A stretch of 64,000 nucleotides of DNA, taken from positions 1-64,000 of the forward strand of contig CALXYO010000009.1 in NCBI GenBank assembly GCA_944393005.1, given 5' to 3'. Within the stretch, counting starts at the first letter, position 1; the number at the start of each line of letters is the position of its first letter. The notes under the pieces are model-generated. The model saw only the letters and a program-made list of their open reading frames with translations. It did no database searches and was not told the origin of the DNA. The DNA comes from an uncultured Spirochaetales bacterium. GTDB taxonomy: Bacteria > Spirochaetota > Spirochaetia > Sphaerochaetales > Sphaerochaetaceae. Shown here in pieces: positions 34,563 through 43,466 of this stretch. The translations under genes and the position numbers were made by a program.

Positions 34563-35546
34563 TCATCTCAGTGAAAGTCTCAGCAGCGGAATTTCAGTGA
34601 ATGAGAGTCCCAGCTGGAGATTCAGGTAGTCGATGCTGAGGCTCAGAAGCTGTGAGTCATTCGGCAGGTCTCCTCCGTTCATGGATTCAAGCATTGTGTT
34701 TATCTCATTCATCAGAGCCTGTCCCTCATCACTGTCCTCTGCAAAGCCAAATGATGCAAGGCAGTCGCTTTTTATCTGTTCAAGACGGGCTCCCATCAGC
34801 ATGGATACAAGCAGCGGTATCGAGAAAGACTGCTGATCATCACAGATGAAAAGATAGGGGCCAGGGTTGTCTAGCATGAAGAGAAGGGCATCTTTATACT
34901 GCTGTGCAGACGTGGCCGTGAAATGCGGAAGATCTGCATATGCGGCCTCATCATCCGTGTTGCCGCTGAGGTTTATCACGGAAGCTATGCTGTATTCCTG
35001 AAGAACATTGTCATCTGCATTTCTGTACACGCAGATGAAATTGTTTCTTACCGAACCGCCGTTGAGTGTAAGTACTTTCTCCGGCCCATCCGGTGCGATT
35101 ACGGAACTGTTCCACGCATTTTCCGTGACAGATGAGAACGAAAGCGTATCGCCTGTTTCAAGTGATGCTCCTTCAAGTTTCAGATATGCTCCATCATCAT
35201 TGAAAATAATGTAACTGCCGTCCCTTGAGAAAGTCTCCGGTGAAGAAACGGTGTATACAGTATATTCTGTACCTTCCGCACTTACCTCCATTCCTGAATA
35301 AAGAGGCGCCGTGAAGTTACATGAAAGAAGTGCACAGGAATCTGTCATGCCGGTCACCACGGCAGTCTCTCCATCCGTATCCTGCGGCTTTTCAACTACT
35401 TCTCCTTCATTCACCACCGGACCTGCAGGAATTGTTTCAACAGGGGTGGATGATGTCTGTCTGAGTGCACTTGTCTCTTCTGTTGAAGCACATGAACATA
35501 TAAGGACAAGTGCCGTCAATGCTGTCAGCACGTATTTTATTTTCAT
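34563..35546 (-). CDS. Lipoprotein of unknown function
   Basis: 327 residues from MKIKYVLTALTALVLICSCAS (35546), with a clear lipobox (LICS/C). A Thr/Ser/Pro-rich linker follows, then a domain with beta-rich sequence (SAEGTEYTVYTVSSPETFSRDG) and a helical C-terminal part with many Leu. No family recognised. It is probably anchored to a membrane facing the periplasm, and is monocistronic between arcC and the threonine synthase. Confidence 0.75.
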   Translation of the reverse strand: MKIKYVLTALTALVLICSCASTEETSALRQTSSTPVETIPAGPVVNEGEVVEKPQDTDGETAVVTGMTDSCALLSCNFTAPLYSGMEVSAEGTEYTVYTVSSPETFSRDGSYIIFNDDGAYLKLEGASLETGDTLSFSSVTENAWNSSVIAPDGPEKVLTLNGGSVRNNFICVYRNADDNVLQEYSIASVINLSGNTDDEAAYADLPHFTATSAQQYKDALLFMLDNPGPYLFICDDQQSFSIPLLVSMLMGARLEQIKSDCLASFGFAEDSDEGQALMNEINTMLESMNGGDLPNDSQLLSLSIDYLNLQLGLSFTEIPLLRLSLR

Positions 35547-35647
35547 TTTTCTTCTTCTCTTTTCATTACAGGCAAACACCACAGAAGGCTGTTTGTTACA
35601 GCCCCTGTGTGAAGATTGTGTGTGCAATGAAGAAAAAACTGTGAATT

Positions 35648-36853
35648 TCAGAACGGCAGTTTCCTTATTTCAGCCTTGTCATTCTCTATTGCGGAGGGAA
35701 GGGTGATCTTGCCGTCGAATACAGCCATGTCCTTGAAGCCTGTTCCGGTGAGAAGCACAGTGACCTCCTCATCCTTGTCGAGTCTGCTGCTGTCCTTGAT
35801 GAATGCCGCATAGGCCGCTGCACTGGCCGGCTCCACAAACAGGCCGGAAAGGGCTGCAAGCTCCCTCTGGGCTGCAAGAATATCCTCATCAGTGACAATA
35901 GTGGCCCATCCTCCGCTTTCCTTTATCGCACGTACTGCCATACGGCCGTTCGCCGGGCTGGAGACAGAGATGCTGTCGGCGATCGTTGTTGCACTCACGT
36001 TTCTGTATTCACCGGTTTCAAAAGCTTTTGCGATTGCATCGGATCTGCTGCTCTGACAGCATACAAGGCGCGGCAGTTTGTCTATGAGACCTGCCTGTAC
36101 GAGATCATAAAAACCCTTGTAGATTCCGCCGAGTATGCAGCCGTCACCGGTTGGAACATAAACGGTATCGGGAGCTTTTCTGCCAAGTTGCAGGAAAAGC
36201 TCGATGGAGCAGGCTTTCTTACCTTCAATTGTCATCGGATTGTATGCCGTATTGCGGTTTATTCCGCCTTTTTCCCTTGTGTATTCAAGAGAAAGTGCGA
36301 AGGCATCATCATATGTGCCTTTCACCGGCACCACATGAGCCCCGTACAGCACTGACTGCATCAGCTTGTTCGCAGGTGCCGTATAAGGTACGAACAGTAT
36401 GATGTCAAGGCCGTATGCGGCTCCTATCGCGCTCATTGCGGCACCCGCATTGCCGGTGGATGCAAGCGCTATTCTGTTTTCATTGAAATGGAGCGCCTGG
36501 TTTGCGACAAGCAGGCTGGCTCTGTCCTTGAAGGAACCGGAGAGAAGCTGGCTGTCCATCTTGAAGGAAACCTTCCTGCCGTATTTTTCCCTTATTCTCC
36601 TGCTGTGCACCACGCTGGTCGGTCCGCACGGGAACCATGCTGGATTTGCAATGCTGTAGGGTAGGAAGTCATAAACGGTCAGATCCTTTTTGTCCCTGAG
36701 CTTTCTTATATCTTCCTCATTGTAGATTACGGAGAGTATGCCTTTGCGGAACTCCCCTTCTTTTTCACTTCCGCCGCATACGGGGCAGAGGTATTCAATT
36801 CTGTCACTTTCACTTTCCCATCCGCAGTCATGGCATTTGTATCTGAATCTCAT
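35648..36853 (-). CDS. thrC: Threonine synthase
   Basis: 401 residues of PLP fold type II with an N-terminal zinc-ribbon-like part (CHDCGW, then CPVCGG at residues ~23-28). The PLP lysine is in LLSGSFKDRASL, with substrate/PLP loops ASTGNAGAAMSAIGAAYGL and VPTGDGCILGGIYKG. It converts phosphohomoserine to threonine. Neighbours are not threonine genes, so a related elimination reaction is possible. The start codon lies inside a palindrome, ATGGTATACCAT. Confidence 0.82.
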   Translation of the reverse strand: MRFRYKCHDCGWESESDRIEYLCPVCGGSEKEGEFRKGILSVIYNEEDIRKLRDKKDLTVYDFLPYSIANPAWFPCGPTSVVHSRRIREKYGRKVSFKMDSQLLSGSFKDRASLLVANQALHFNENRIALASTGNAGAAMSAIGAAYGLDIILFVPYTAPANKLMQSVLYGAHVVPVKGTYDDAFALSLEYTREKGGINRNTAYNPMTIEGKKACSIELFLQLGRKAPDTVYVPTGDGCILGGIYKGFYDLVQAGLIDKLPRLVCCQSSRSDAIAKAFETGEYRNVSATTIADSISVSSPANGRMAVRAIKESGGWATIVTDEDILAAQRELAALSGLFVEPASAAAYAAFIKDSSRLDKDEEVTVLLTGTGFKDMAVFDGKITLPSAIENDKAEIRKLPF

Positions 36854-36875
36854 GGTATACCATCCTCATAAAAAA

Positions 36876-36901
36876 GGAGGAAGGCGGATATGTCTTCCTC
36901 C
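36876..36901 (-). terminator. Terminator of the PLP enzyme gene
   Basis: GGAGGAAG/CTTCCTCC (36876-36883, 36894-36901). Read on the minus strand it is followed by six T. Confidence 0.75.
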
Positions 36902-36917
36902 ATTGGCTTTTTTCTTT

Positions 36918-38381
36918 TTATTTCCTTATTTCGGCATTGAACTCATCAATGAGAGCGTCGATCTTCTCGGTGAGCTGCGGAAGTTCCTTCCAGTAGTTCC
37001 TGTCATACCACTGCCTGTTGAGTTCTTCGTATGTCTTGCCCTGCTGTTCGACCCAGGTGTAGTACTTGAGGTTGTGGATCCTCAGCCTGTCGTAGTAACC
37101 GAGTTCAAGTGCGTTGTCGATTCCCTGATGCATGAGGGCTGCGGCATGGACTTTTGCGGCTTCCGTCTTTGAGAATCTGCCCTGCTGTTCCTCAAGTTCC
37201 TTGAGACGGCTTGTGTACATCACGCTGCTGTCCGTGAGGATCGTGAAGACAACATCATCTTCATCCATCTCGTAGAACTTGGCCATCTTGATTGCTGAAA
37301 GCATGTTGCCGATGCCCGAGATACCGAAGAGGGCGAGGTTTTCAATATCCTTGTCACTTACGCCGATTGAGGAAAGGTATTCCTTTCCATCCTCTTCGTT
37401 GAAGAGACGGTAGATATCCATGCAGTCCTGATCATCGATTGAGAGGACCATGTCGGTGTTCTTAACATTGTGTATCCACGGCACATGCTTGTCTCCGATG
37501 CCTTCTATGCGGTGTGCACCGAATCCGTTTCTCAGCAGAGTCGGACATTGCAGGGCCTCTCCGGCTCCGATCTTTATTCCCGGATAGACATTCTTCAGAT
37601 GGTCACCGGCCGCGAGAGTGCCGCCGCTTCCCGTGCTGGATGCGTATGCGCGTACATTCTCTTCTTTTATTCCGAGTTCCTTCAGCACTTCAAGGATTGC
37701 GGCTCCGGTGACTTCATAGTGCCACAGGTAATTCTCGAACTGTTCGAACTGGTTGAATATTACAATATGGTTTCCTCTCTGTTCGTTCAGTTCATGACAC
37801 TTGTCGAAGATTTCCTTCACATTTGATTCGCAGCCCGGTGTTGCTATTATTTCACCGGCAACTGTCTTGAGCCAGTTGAAACGTTCCTGGGACATGTCCT
37901 CAGGGAGAATTGCGATGCTGTCGCAGCCGAGAAGGGCGCTGTTATATGCGCCGCCGCGGCAGTAGTTGCCGGTGCTGGGCCATACGGCCTGCTGGCTGGA
38001 TGCATCGAAATTTCCGGTGACAAGGGCAGGTGCGAGGCATGCATATGTCGCGCCGACCTTGTGCACGCCGCAGGGGAAGAACTTTCCGGCAAGGGCGAGG
38101 ATGCGTGCCTTTGTGCCGGTGATCTCTCTTGGAATTTCTATGAAGTTGACACCTGCAAAGAGTCCGCCTTTCTCTTTGGGCTCATTGTGCCATGTGATTC
38201 TGTAAAGGTTTGCGGGATTGACGTCCCACAGACCGACGTTCCTGAGCTTTGACTTTATCTCATCACTTACTAGAGAGGGGTTAATCATTTCCCTGAAAGT
38301 CGGAAGCAGGATACCTTTCTCTCTGCACCGCTCAACGTTTTTCCTGATGATGTCAGGATGTTTTTCAAGATTGATCAGCAT
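36918..38381 (-). CDS. PLP-dependent enzyme, cysteine synthase-like (fold type II)
   Basis: 487 residues, longer than cysteine synthase (~310) or diaminopropionate ammonia-lyase (~400). The PLP lysine is probably in CGVHKVGATYACLAPALV, and the phosphate-binding loop is ASSTGSGGTLAAGD. A C-terminal helical extension contains YYTWVEQQGKTYEELNRQWYD. Similar long enzymes are often listed only as PLP-dependent protein, beta subunit, and the reaction is not known to me. Proximity to a hydantoinase suggests amino acid or ureide elimination chemistry. Confidence 0.75.
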   Translation of the reverse strand: MLINLEKHPDIIRKNVERCREKGILLPTFREMINPSLVSDEIKSKLRNVGLWDVNPANLYRITWHNEPKEKGGLFAGVNFIEIPREITGTKARILALAGKFFPCGVHKVGATYACLAPALVTGNFDASSQQAVWPSTGNYCRGGAYNSALLGCDSIAILPEDMSQERFNWLKTVAGEIIATPGCESNVKEIFDKCHELNEQRGNHIVIFNQFEQFENYLWHYEVTGAAILEVLKELGIKEENVRAYASSTGSGGTLAAGDHLKNVYPGIKIGAGEALQCPTLLRNGFGAHRIEGIGDKHVPWIHNVKNTDMVLSIDDQDCMDIYRLFNEEDGKEYLSSIGVSDKDIENLALFGISGIGNMLSAIKMAKFYEMDEDDVVFTILTDSSVMYTSRLKELEEQQGRFSKTEAAKVHAAALMHQGIDNALELGYYDRLRIHNLKYYTWVEQQGKTYEELNRQWYDRNYWKELPQLTEKIDALIDEFNAEIRK

Positions 38382-38501
38382 TTTTACTTCTCCTTACCTG
38401 AAGGATAAGCTTAAAAATGCTGATCTGTAAATAAAAACTTAATTATTTCATGAAAATTGATGTAAAGTGCAATTTTGAATCTGAAAAATTGAGTTTTGAT
38501 G

Positions 38502-39053
38502 TTAAATATGGTAAGTACAGGATCTTGTTTTCGTCACCAGTCCCGAATCCAAAGCATACTTCAGGCTTTTCCTGAAAAGCTCCTTCAGATCCGAGCCGCT
38601 TTTCTTATAGCCGAGCTCTGCAATGAATGCATAGTAAACCGGATCCTTCTTGAGCCGTTTCGAGCTGTCTTCCAGCACTTTTACTATGACATTCGCACCT
38701 TCGCAGGGCGGAATCTGGTGAGAGAAACGGAATCTCTTGGTATCCGGACGGAAACAGTTCTGTCTCTCATTCTCACAGTGATAGACGCATACCCCCTGTT
38801 CATCTCTTGCGTACTTCTCAAAGTCCGTCAGGACGGTTTTGAAGTATTCATTGACCCTCCAGCCGACTTTGTAAATATCAAAAGAGTTGATGACCCGTTT
38901 CAGCAGGAGTTCACGTGTAATTGGACCTTCACACTCAATTACGGAGTGCAGACGTCTGACCACTTCATCATTAAGCTGGCCGCTTTGCAGGACCTCGCTT
39001 TTCACCGGCAGAAGTTCGAGTTCTGTCTTAACATAAGGAATCTTCTCAATCAT
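38502..39053 (-). CDS. DUF3320-domain protein
   Basis: The 183 residues include VVRRLHSVIECEGPITRELLLKRVINSFDIYKVGWRVNEY (about 30-70), matching DUF3320, a winged-helix-like piece normally at the C-terminus of large AAA/helicase-type proteins. Here it stands alone with a C-terminal part of unknown type (FRFSHQIPPCEGANVIVKVLED). A completely antisense frame (38496-39062) is open too; the minus frame is preferred because of the domain match. Confidence 0.6.
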   Translation of the reverse strand: MIEKIPYVKTELELLPVKSEVLQSGQLNDEVVRRLHSVIECEGPITRELLLKRVINSFDIYKVGWRVNEYFKTVLTDFEKYARDEQGVCVYHCENERQNCFRPDTKRFRFSHQIPPCEGANVIVKVLEDSSKRLKKDPVYYAFIAELGYKKSGSDLKELFRKSLKYALDSGLVTKTRSCTYHI

Positions 39054-39152
39054 AGCGTATAATCAGCCTAGCATGGTTGTTTGCAGACTTCAAGAAAAAG
39101 AGTGCGTAAAATTTGCAAATTCCTAAATTCTTTTGCCCTCCGGCTTTTTCTG

Positions 39153-39158
39153 TATTAT
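39153..39158 (+). promoter_or_regulatory. Hydantoinase -10 close to the start codon
   Basis: TATTAT lies ten bases before the ATG at 39168 and no Shine-Dalgarno is visible between them, so the message may be leaderless. No convincing -35 was found. Confidence 0.35.
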
Positions 39159-39167
39159 CATTTCAAT

Positions 39168-40538
39168 ATGAGTAGTATTTTAATTCAAAATGGTCTTTTA
39201 ATAGATACTGAATGGAAACGCAGGGCTGATATCCTGGTCAGGGGATCAAAGATAGTGAAGATAGCTCCGCATATCGATCCTTCCTCGGTTCATGACAATG
39301 TCAACATCGTCCATGCCGATGGACTTCTGGTGCTTCCGGGAATAATCGATGCGCATACCCATTACGGTCTTGTCTCTCGAGGCACGGTGACTGCGGACGG
39401 TTTCAAGGAAGGCAGCAAGGCTGCAAGCTATGGAGGTGTCACGACTGTTGTCGACTTCGCCGATGACAACAAGAAGAGTCTCGAGACATCACTGAGGGAC
39501 AGGATAAGCGCCATGGGTGCGGAGATGTGCGTAGACTTCGCGATTCATCAGGGTGTCTATGCATGGCGGCCTTCACTGAAGGAGGAGCTCAGGGCCGTGA
39601 AGAATGCCGGGATCAGGGCAGTGAAGCTTTTCACGACCTACAGGGATGTCGGCTACCTGGTGGAAAAAAGGGATGAGCTTCTTGATATCTTCCGCATGTG
39701 CGGTGAACTCGGTCTCATGGTGTGTGTCCACTGTGAGGATGACGGCTACCTTGAAGAGGTGAAGAAGAATTACAAAGGAAATTTCGAGGCGAAGGACCAT
39801 GCCATCATGCGTCCGGCAAAGGCCGAGGCGCTTGCGATCGAATATGTGGGCTCAATCGCGCTTGAAGCCGGAATCCCTCTTTATGTCGTACATCTTTCAA
39901 GTGCTGCGGGACTCGAGACTGTGAGAAGTCTCCGCGACAGGGGACTTGAGGTCATTGTCGAGACGACACCTCACTATCTTTTCCTCAACAGGAAGAAGCT
40001 GGAAGGCGATGATGCCCCGCTTTACATAATGACACCGCCTCTCAGGGATGAGGAAGACAATGCTGCTCTTCAGGAGGCGCTGTGCAACGGTGAGATACAG
40101 GTTGTCGCAACCGACCACTGCGCTTTCACGAAGGCCCAGAAGCTTGAGAGCCATGACTGCAGGACTATTTATCCGGGTATCCCCGGAAGCGAGGAGATGC
40201 TTCCTCTTATACACAATCTTGTGGCAAACGGTGCACTGCTCACTATAAACGAGATGGTGAACGTGCTTTCAACAGGTCCCGCGAAACTCTTCGGCCTTTA
40301 TCCGGAGAAGGGCGTCCTGAGGGAAGGCAGCGATGCCGATATCGTATTGTTCAACCCTGATATCTCATGGACGCTTTCAAACGAGAACACACATTCCGAA
40401 TGCGGCTACACGCCATATGAGGGAACAGGCGTTATAGGAAAGGTCCTTATGACGTACCTGCGCGGCCGTCTGATCATGGGTGGCGGCATGTTCCTCGGAA
40501 TTCCCGGAGACGGACGTTTCATAAAGGCAGGGAGCTGA
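39168..40538 (+). CDS. Hydantoinase / dihydropyrimidinase
   Basis: 456 residues from MSSILIQNGLLIDTEWKR (39168). The metal ligands of the cyclic amidohydrolase family are all visible: His pair in IIDAHTHYG, carboxylated Lys in RAVKLFTTYRD, His in VCVHCEDDG and YVVHLSSAAG, and Asp in VATDHCAF. It opens 5,6-dihydropyrimidine or 5-substituted hydantoin rings to N-carbamoyl amino acids. It is four bases upstream of the HAD-deaminase fusion, giving a likely pyrimidine-processing operon. Confidence 0.9.
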   Translation: MSSILIQNGLLIDTEWKRRADILVRGSKIVKIAPHIDPSSVHDNVNIVHADGLLVLPGIIDAHTHYGLVSRGTVTADGFKEGSKAASYGGVTTVVDFADDNKKSLETSLRDRISAMGAEMCVDFAIHQGVYAWRPSLKEELRAVKNAGIRAVKLFTTYRDVGYLVEKRDELLDIFRMCGELGLMVCVHCEDDGYLEEVKKNYKGNFEAKDHAIMRPAKAEALAIEYVGSIALEAGIPLYVVHLSSAAGLETVRSLRDRGLEVIVETTPHYLFLNRKKLEGDDAPLYIMTPPLRDEEDNAALQEALCNGEIQVVATDHCAFTKAQKLESHDCRTIYPGIPGSEEMLPLIHNLVANGALLTINEMVNVLSTGPAKLFGLYPEKGVLREGSDADIVLFNPDISWTLSNENTHSECGYTPYEGTGVIGKVLMTYLRGRLIMGGGMFLGIPGDGRFIKAGS

Positions 40539-40541
40539 GCT

Positions 40542-41687
40542 TTGTACAATACAATCCTCTTCGACATGGACGGAGTGCTGATCGACAGCGAGCCGGTTTC
40601 CATCCAGACAGCCCTGAACTATTTCGCGTCAAAGGAAATGAAGGTGAGACGTGAAGACATGCTGAATCATCTGGGCGCGGGTGAGGCGGAGTTCTTTCTC
40701 GGCCCCGCCCGTGATAACGGCCTGACTGCAGATCTTTCAGAAGCCTCTTCTTATTTCAGGGCGCACTATGAAGAACTGCTTTCAGCTTACCTTCATGCGG
40801 ACTGTGGCAGCCGTGATACGGTGAGAAAACTCAGGTCGCTCGGTTTCTCTCTTGCTCTCTGCTCATCCGCTCCGCGCTGGAAGGTGAGCGTCAATATAAA
40901 GGCCATCGGACTTGATGAAAATGATTTTGATCTCATTCTTTCGGGAGAGGATGTGAAACGCAACAAGCCTGACGGCCAGATCTATGAGCTTGCCGCAGCC
41001 GGACTTGGAAAGAAGAAAGATGAATGTCTTGTCGTCGAGGACAGCATAGCGGGCGTGAAGGCTGCATGCCATGCCGGCATTGCCTGTCTCGGCATTACGA
41101 CAGGTGAGACTTCCCATGCCCTTGCTTCGGCCGGGGCTCTTTACACTGCCAGTGATGTTTCCATCCTGCAGTGCGGTGACAGTATGAAAGAGGTGAATGA
41201 AATGCTTTGCGGGAACAATGCTGATGAAAGAAAGCTTTACGGGGCAAACTATATTCTCAGACGCAGGGAAAGTGCGGGCGATGCCGATGTTGATAAAATG
41301 CTGAAACTCGCGCTCAGGGCAAGGGAGAACGCCTATGCTCCTTACTCGAAGTTCAAGGTGGGTGCATGTGTGAAATCTGCGGCGACGGGAAAGCTGTATG
41401 CCGGCTGCAATGTCGAGAACTCATCCTTCGGAGCCACCATATGCGCAGAGCGCAATGCCATAACCACTGCACTCGCAGCTGAAGGAATCATCGGCATTGA
41501 GACGCTGGTGGTCGTCTCAGACGATGAACCTCCGGCGCCTCCGTGCGCACTGTGCCTGCAGGTGCTGGCAGAGTTTACATCACCCGATTCACTTGTTATA
41601 CTCTCATCACTGGAGGGGAAAATGTGCAGGTATAGGTTCAGTGAGCTCCTGCCCAATCCTTTTATATTCCCCAGTGAGCGGAAATGA
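40542..41687 (+). CDS. HAD phosphatase - cytidine deaminase fusion
   Basis: 381 residues from TTG (40542; GGAG upstream). Residues 1-215 are a beta-phosphoglucomutase-like HAD hydrolase: FDMDGVLIDSEP at 7-18, LCSSAPRWK, and VVEDSIAGVKAA. Residues ~245-381 are a cytidine deaminase: APYSKFKVGA, GCNVENSSFGATICAERNA (C301, E303), and PPAPPCALC (C335, C338). All zinc ligands and the catalytic Glu are intact. A nucleotidase fused to a deaminase could take CMP to uridine in one protein, feeding the hydantoinase pathway next to it. It overlaps the next gene as ATGA. Confidence 0.9.
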   Translation: MYNTILFDMDGVLIDSEPVSIQTALNYFASKEMKVRREDMLNHLGAGEAEFFLGPARDNGLTADLSEASSYFRAHYEELLSAYLHADCGSRDTVRKLRSLGFSLALCSSAPRWKVSVNIKAIGLDENDFDLILSGEDVKRNKPDGQIYELAAAGLGKKKDECLVVEDSIAGVKAACHAGIACLGITTGETSHALASAGALYTASDVSILQCGDSMKEVNEMLCGNNADERKLYGANYILRRRESAGDADVDKMLKLALRARENAYAPYSKFKVGACVKSAATGKLYAGCNVENSSFGATICAERNAITTALAAEGIIGIETLVVVSDDEPPAPPCALCLQVLAEFTSPDSLVILSSLEGKMCRYRFSELLPNPFIFPSERK

Positions 41688-42955
41688 GAAAAAGTGTTTT
41701 AGGTATTATATTACTGCTGTGCATGGCCCTGACATCATGCAGCAGCACGAAGCCTTTTGTTGAAGGTTTTGCCGCCGATCCTTGCCTGCCTCTTGAGGAC
41801 AAGCTTGTCATGGGAGGCGGCATAAAAGTGTCTTTCGACTACCCTGAGATGTATTTTGACGCATCCCTCTTCCTTGACCGCTATATAGAACTCATCGAAG
41901 GGGCGGAGGATTATGTGATCATAACAACCTTCCTCGGAAGTTCCTGCGAGGGGCTTGAGGAACTTTATGATGCGATTGCCGGGAAGGCTGCCTCAGGTGT
42001 TCCCGTCTACATGATCATCGATGGAGTCTCATCATATGACATGACGGCAAGCGCCAGTTTCATGACACCTCTCTATTTCCTGCGTGAAAGCGGGGTCCAT
42101 CTTATAGAATACAATCCGCTTTCGATCTTCAATGTTGTCAATCCGTCCACCCTTCTTGTGCGTGAACACCGCAAGCTTGTCGTGGTGGACGGACAGTGGG
42201 CAGTGCTTGGCGGCATGAACATGAATTACATTTCGATGGGCGCTGACAACATAGATCTGCAGAGGGACAGCATGTACGTGTTCAATTCTCCATCCCTTGC
42301 ATCCTGTCTAGTGGATGAGTTCGTCTCAATCTGGAATGAAAGCAGCGTTGAGAAAATCGACAGGGACGATTTTGAGGACAAGACAGCGGAAGAGGGGGAA
42401 ATCACGGGATATCTTTTCAATCAGGGCCCTGGCGGACATGCTGACATGGCAAGCATGTATTCATCTCTTTTCTCAAGTGCCAGAGAGGAGATCGTGATGC
42501 TGCCTTACCTTGCATTCCTTGATGACAACATGTATGAGTCCCTCAAGGCAGCCCGGAACAGGGGTGTGGAAGTGACGATGTATCTTCCGATTGATTCCAG
42601 GGAATATGTGCAGGGAGCGCTTTTCTATGATTACCATAATCTTGTGGAAGCCGGATTCAATGTCTACATAGAGTATGCGGGCGAGGAAACAGGTCTTTCC
42701 CTGCTGCACCAGAAGCTTGCAGTTGTCGATGGAAGATACACGGTCATCGGATCCAGCAACATAAACTACAGATCGATGACGCTTTCCCATGAAATCGCCC
42801 TGGTGGTGGACAGTGAGGAATTCGCAGCCGCATCTCTTGATCAGGTTGAGGATATAAAGAAGAACATGGCGCCTCTTGATGAGGAGACGGCATTGAGGCT
42901 CAAGGAAGAGAAGGGCAGCTGGCCTATGTATCTCTTCAGCTATTTCGGAGGTTGA
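41684..42955 (+). CDS. Phospholipase D / cardiolipin synthase-like lipoprotein
   Basis: 423 residues with a lipoprotein signal (MRKSVLGIILLLCMALTSCSS). It has two HKD motifs, HRKLVVVDGQWAVLGGMN (about 160-180) and HQKLAVVDGRYTVIGSSN (about 345-360), each HxKx4D. It belongs to the phosphatidyltransferase superfamily, but export and lipidation suggest a periplasmic lipid- or nucleic-acid-processing role rather than standard cardiolipin synthesis. It is followed by two envelope proteins in the same direction. Confidence 0.88.
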   Translation: MRKSVLGIILLLCMALTSCSSTKPFVEGFAADPCLPLEDKLVMGGGIKVSFDYPEMYFDASLFLDRYIELIEGAEDYVIITTFLGSSCEGLEELYDAIAGKAASGVPVYMIIDGVSSYDMTASASFMTPLYFLRESGVHLIEYNPLSIFNVVNPSTLLVREHRKLVVVDGQWAVLGGMNMNYISMGADNIDLQRDSMYVFNSPSLASCLVDEFVSIWNESSVEKIDRDDFEDKTAEEGEITGYLFNQGPGGHADMASMYSSLFSSAREEIVMLPYLAFLDDNMYESLKAARNRGVEVTMYLPIDSREYVQGALFYDYHNLVEAGFNVYIEYAGEETGLSLLHQKLAVVDGRYTVIGSSNINYRSMTLSHEIALVVDSEEFAAASLDQVEDIKKNMAPLDEETALRLKEEKGSWPMYLFSYFGG

Positions 42956-42958
42956 GGT

Positions 42959-43450
42959 ATGAGGAAAACAGCAATACTGCTTCTTCTCATGATGCTGCCG
43001 TGCACGCTTTTCGCACTCTCATTCGGTTACGGAGTGTCAGTTGAAGGCTGGTCGGGTTTCAATGAAAGTTCTGCCACACGTCTTTCATTCATGCTTGATC
43101 TCACCGACAGCCGCTACGTCACGGTGGAAGGCGGTGCTGCACTTGGTTTCAATTCAGGACGCATGGTGTTCAGTGGTCTCAATGCCGATGTCAGCATCAG
43201 GACTTTCGGGACGACGCATCATCCGTTTTCCTTCATGTTCGCCAATCCCGTGATCTGGGCGCCGAGGTTCAGCGGAGGTATAATAGCGGATGATTCCTTT
43301 GACTATGCATGGAGATTCGCTCTGTCTCTTCTCAATTTCGCAGATGTCCATTTCAACTATGAATTTCTCAAGGCCTATGTAATGTTTGACAGAAGTTTCT
43401 CGTATGCAGGCTGGAGTGTTGATCTGTTCAGGATCAGCTATTATTTCTAG
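42959..43450 (+). CDS. Predicted outer-membrane protein
   Basis: 163 residues with a signal peptide (MRKTAILLLLMMLPCTLFA, then LSFGYG), beta-strand-like alternation and a C-terminal YYF. No family recognised. It starts four bases after the phospholipase D-like gene and precedes a second similar protein, so the three are probably one operon. Confidence 0.68.
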   Translation: MRKTAILLLLMMLPCTLFALSFGYGVSVEGWSGFNESSATRLSFMLDLTDSRYVTVEGGAALGFNSGRMVFSGLNADVSIRTFGTTHHPFSFMFANPVIWAPRFSGGIIADDSFDYAWRFALSLLNFADVHFNYEFLKAYVMFDRSFSYAGWSVDLFRISYYF

Positions 43451-43466
43451 GCAGGGGGATTGAAGT

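Noticed and set aside
38496..39062. 188-codon plus-strand frame opposite the DUF3320 gene
   Set aside because: No recognisable domain, whereas the minus-strand frame matches DUF3320; treated as an antisense shadow.
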